From the NCBI RefSeq assembly GCF_009604375.1, contig NZ_WEGH01000001.1, positions 1 to 64,000 of the forward strand: a DNA stretch of 64,000 bases. The letters are read 5' to 3'. The stretch's first letter is position 1, and each line of letters begins with the position of its first letter. Position numbers and translations under genes: made by a program. The notes beneath the pieces are model-generated. The model did no database searches. It saw only the letters and a list, made by a program, of their open reading frames with translations, and was not told the origin of the DNA. Source of the stretch: Actinomadura macrotermitis. GTDB lineage: Bacteria; Actinomycetota; Actinomycetes; Streptosporangiales; Streptosporangiaceae. Shown here in pieces: positions 61,722-64,000 of the stretch.

Positions 61722-63178
61722 GCGTGCTGTCCTCGCTGGCGCGGCTGGAGGCGGCGGCGACGGGGCGGGCGCAGCCCGTGGCGACCGTCCGGCACTGCCA
61801 TCTGGCCGGGGCGCCGCTGGTGATGATCCCGCTGAAGCTGGCGGGCGAGGCGGCGGCGCCGCTGGCGGTCATGCTCGGCCGGGACCGGGCCGAGCCCGCG
61901 TTGCTGGTCGTGCCGCAGCCGCGCAACCGGGACCTGCGGTTCGCGTTCGCGGCGGACCTCGCCAAGATCGTGCTGGAGCACATCGAGGCGAGCCGGGGCG
62001 CCGCCGAGGCGCTGGCGCCGGGTAAGGACGGCGAGGAGCGTTTCCGGTACACCGACGCCCCGCAGATCCTGCTGCCCAATCCGGGCGGGGTGGGGTTCCT
62101 GGCGCGGCTCGGGCGCTCCACCCGGTTCCGCAGCACCGAGGGCCCCTACGCGGTGGAGCCCGGTGTGCCGGCGCTCGGCCGCTGGCTGACCTGGTTCGCC
62201 GACCGGCACGATCACCCCGGGTCGTCGCTGCTGCTGACGGTGACCGAGGCGCTGCGGCTGCACTGGGCCACGGGCCAGAGCTCGCTGGAGGACGGCAATC
62301 TGGCCGCGCTGATGGGCTGGATCGATCCGCCGGACGGCCTGGACGGCGCGGCGGCTGCCGCCCGCGCCGAGGACCCCGTGGTCTGCCCGCCCGCCGGGCC
62401 CGCGACGGACCCGACGTTCGACAACGAGGTGCTCGCCCCGGCGATCGCCTCCTATGACGAGACCGGACACGAGCAGCGCGTCCGCACCGCGCTGGAGGGC
62501 CAGCTCGCCCCGACCTGGGATCTGATGTGGCGGGCGGTGGACCTGCTGCGTGCGCTGCCCGAGGGTGCGAGCGTGGCCAAGCGCTGGGAGCGCGACCGCG
62601 ACGGTTTCACCTGGTTCCACCGCAACTTCGACGAGGGCGTGCCGCAGCCGCGCCGCGACACCGCCGTCCGGGCGGCGCGGCGGCTGCACGACCTGGAGCG
62701 CGCGCAGGACGCCTACGAGGCGCAGCGGGCCTTCGACGACCCGTTGATCATGGCCGAGCACCGGCTGAACGGGCAGGCGTTCGGCGGCGTGGTCGCCGGC
62801 GGCGACCCGGCCCGGCTGGACGAGTCCGGCAAACGCCCCAAACTGCGCCCGCATCTGCTGATCGCCACCGCCGACCCGGTGCGGCTGGACACCGGGACGG
62901 CCGTCTGCAACGCCGCCCGCCCCGGCCTCAAAGGCAAGATCGTCGACATCGGCCCGGACGGGGTCACGGTGGAGCTGACCGGCGGCATGGGCAACCGGCT
63001 CACCCCCGCCCCCGGCTCCGTGCCCGAACTCGGCGATCGGGTGGTGTTCACCTCGCTGACCGGCGGGTCGTTCGGCCCGGCCCGGTTCCCCGACCGCGAG
63101 AGCACGCCGTGGACGCACGGCGGCCCGCCGCCCGAGTACGTCCCGGCCGACGAGGACGCGCAGGAGGAGTGGTCATGA
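61718..63178 (+). CDS. uncharacterised middle gene of the nuclease-helicase cassette (486 aa)
   Basis: No family recognised. It starts at TTG 61718, overlapping the nuclease stop (TTGA); GTG 61724 is an alternative. The first 140 residues look like a beta-rich fold (VATVRHCHLAGAPLVMIPLKL... PALLVVPQPRNRDLRFAF). The middle is helical (LLRALPEGASVAKRWERDRD), and the end has KGKIVDIGPDGVTVELTGGM followed by GDRVVFTSL, which resembles an OB/SH3-type beta-barrel of the kind fused to helicases. Its stop overlaps the helicase start (ATGA). Confidence 0.55.
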   Translation: MSVLSSLARLEAAATGRAQPVATVRHCHLAGAPLVMIPLKLAGEAAAPLAVMLGRDRAEPALLVVPQPRNRDLRFAFAADLAKIVLEHIEASRGAAEALAPGKDGEERFRYTDAPQILLPNPGGVGFLARLGRSTRFRSTEGPYAVEPGVPALGRWLTWFADRHDHPGSSLLLTVTEALRLHWATGQSSLEDGNLAALMGWIDPPDGLDGAAAAARAEDPVVCPPAGPATDPTFDNEVLAPAIASYDETGHEQRVRTALEGQLAPTWDLMWRAVDLLRALPEGASVAKRWERDRDGFTWFHRNFDEGVPQPRRDTAVRAARRLHDLERAQDAYEAQRAFDDPLIMAEHRLNGQAFGGVVAGGDPARLDESGKRPKLRPHLLIATADPVRLDTGTAVCNAARPGLKGKIVDIGPDGVTVELTGGMGNRLTPAPGSVPELGDRVVFTSLTGGSFGPARFPDRESTPWTHGGPPPEYVPADEDAQEEWS

Positions 63179-64000
63179 CCCTGGACGCGCTGCCGCCCGC
63201 CGAGGCCGCGGGCCGGGTCGTGGACGCGGTGCTGGCCGACCTGGCCCGCGACCACCGCGGCGTGATCGTCGACTCGCCCCCGGGGGCCGGCAAGTCCACC
63301 CTGGTGGTGCGGGCGACCGCGCACCTGGCCGCCGCGGGCGAGCGCATGATGATCGTGGCGCAGACCAACGAGCAGGTCGACGACCTCATCGAGCGGATCG
63401 CCGCCAAGCATCCCGATATCGAGGTCGGGCGGCTGTCGGCGTCGGGGTACGTCCCGTCGGAGCGGGTGCTGGCGGCGCCGTCGGTGAAGGTGGCGCAGAA
63501 GGCCGACGACGTCGCCGAACGGCCCGTGGTGATCGCGACGGCGGCCAAGTGGGCGACGCTGTCGGAGGGGTCGTGGCCGTGGGCGATCGTCGACGAGGCG
63601 TACCAGATGCGCTCGGACATGCTGCTGCGCATCGCGGGCCGGTTCGAGCGGGCGCTGTTCGTGGGTGACCCGGGCCAGCTCGACCCGTTCTCCACCGTCG
63701 AGGTGGAGCGCTGGGCGGGCCTGTCGTGGGACCCGATGCGCAGCGCGGTGTCGGTGCTGCTCGCGCACAACCCCGATCTGCCGGTGCACCGGCTGCCGGT
63801 GTCGTGGCGGCTGCCCGCCTCGGCCGCGCCGGTGGTGTCGCGGGCGTTCTACCCCTTCACCGGGTTCCGGGCGGGCACCGGGCCCGGCGACCGGCGGCTG
63901 GAGTTCGGCGCGCGGGGCATGGGCACCGCGCACGACCGGGCGCTGGACGAGGCGGCGGCGTCCGGCTGGGCCCTGTACGAGCTGCCCGCCCGGCACACCC
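63175..64000 (+). CDS. SF1 helicase, N-terminal part, cut by the window end
   Basis: ATG 63175 overlaps the previous stop and the frame stays open to the end (275 codons). Walker A SPPGAGKST (res 34-42), motif Ia VAQTNEQVDD, Walker B IVDEAYQM (res 138-145) and motif III LFVGDPGQLDPF give a superfamily 1 helicase of the UPF1/RecD/Cas4-associated type. The C-terminal RecA domain is outside. It would unwind DNA (or RNA) for the partner nuclease. The window does not show whether more genes follow. Confidence 0.85.
   Translation, partial: MTLDALPPAEAAGRVVDAVLADLARDHRGVIVDSPPGAGKSTLVVRATAHLAAAGERMMIVAQTNEQVDDLIERIAAKHPDIEVGRLSASGYVPSERVLAAPSVKVAQKADDVAERPVVIATAAKWATLSEGSWPWAIVDEAYQMRSDMLLRIAGRFERALFVGDPGQLDPFSTVEVERWAGLSWDPMRSAVSVLLAHNPDLPVHRLPVSWRLPASAAPVVSRAFYPFTGFRAGTGPGDRRLEFGARGMGTAHDRALDEAAASGWALYELPARHT

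Overview
This window is a chromosomal segment of a high-GC actinobacterium. The first ~120 bases are the 5' end of a minus-strand 16S rRNA gene whose V1 region looks like Actinomadura/Thermomonosporaceae. GC-rich codon use, many GTG/TTG starts, start codons sitting 6-9 nt after a TANNNT -10 box (leaderless style), and families such as deazaflavin-dependent nitroreductases and TIGR03086/mycothiol-type proteins agree with this. The genus is an inference from a short stretch of rRNA.

Layout. 1-720: start of a 16S gene and its leader with stacked promoters. 0.9-5.5 kb: a shortened Acg-like nitroreductase, an RlmA-type rRNA methyltransferase, thioredoxin, a group 2 sigma-70 factor and class II DAHP synthase, closed by a strong hairpin. 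5.5-13.7 kb: a signalling island with an Rsb-like partner-switching operon on the minus strand (HATPase-GAF-PP2C phosphatase, STAS antagonist, HATPase anti-sigma kinase), divergent from a soluble poly-HAMP hybrid histidine kinase and its response regulator. 13.8-23.5 kb: housekeeping and metabolic genes (copper-type membrane protein, gltX, NUDIX, SDR, O-methyltransferase, HAD, amino-acid permease, class II amidotransferase, PIG-L deacetylase). 23.4-26.1 kb: a translationally coupled pair of an unknown protein and a helical/vWA-MIDAS protein. 26.3-32.5 kb: APH-like kinase, secreted proteins, a GMC/cholesterol-oxidase-like flavoenzyme, and a MocR regulator divergent from a cupin with a clear direct-repeat operator.

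32.5-43.8 kb: a long AT-rich intergenic region, an MFS exporter with its divergent LysR regulator, an AlkZ-like winged-helix protein, a structured intergenic region, a DUF2786 protein, a small HTH protein, a second class II amidotransferase, and a membrane protein carrying a 30-residue repeat expansion. 43.9-52.5 kb: aldo-keto reductase, TenA/PqqC-like protein, citrate synthase, P450, a decayed alpha/beta hydrolase pseudogene, a DUF4291 protein and a second AlkZ-like protein. 52.5-52.8 kb: a degenerate ~60-bp tandem repeat. 52.9-59.8 kb: short HPF-like protein, XRE regulator, thioesterase, Ddn-like protein, a pseudokinase behind a LexA-type box, a TetR/beta-HAD dehydrogenase pair sharing a 23-bp operator, and small enzymes.

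59.8 kb to the right edge: a tightly overlapping four-gene cassette (unknown DNA-binding-like protein, Cas4/RecB-like Fe-S nuclease, unknown protein, SF1 helicase cut by the window end). This and the vWA pair are the best candidates for an undescribed system. I see no CRISPR array, insertion sequence, integrase or tRNA gene.
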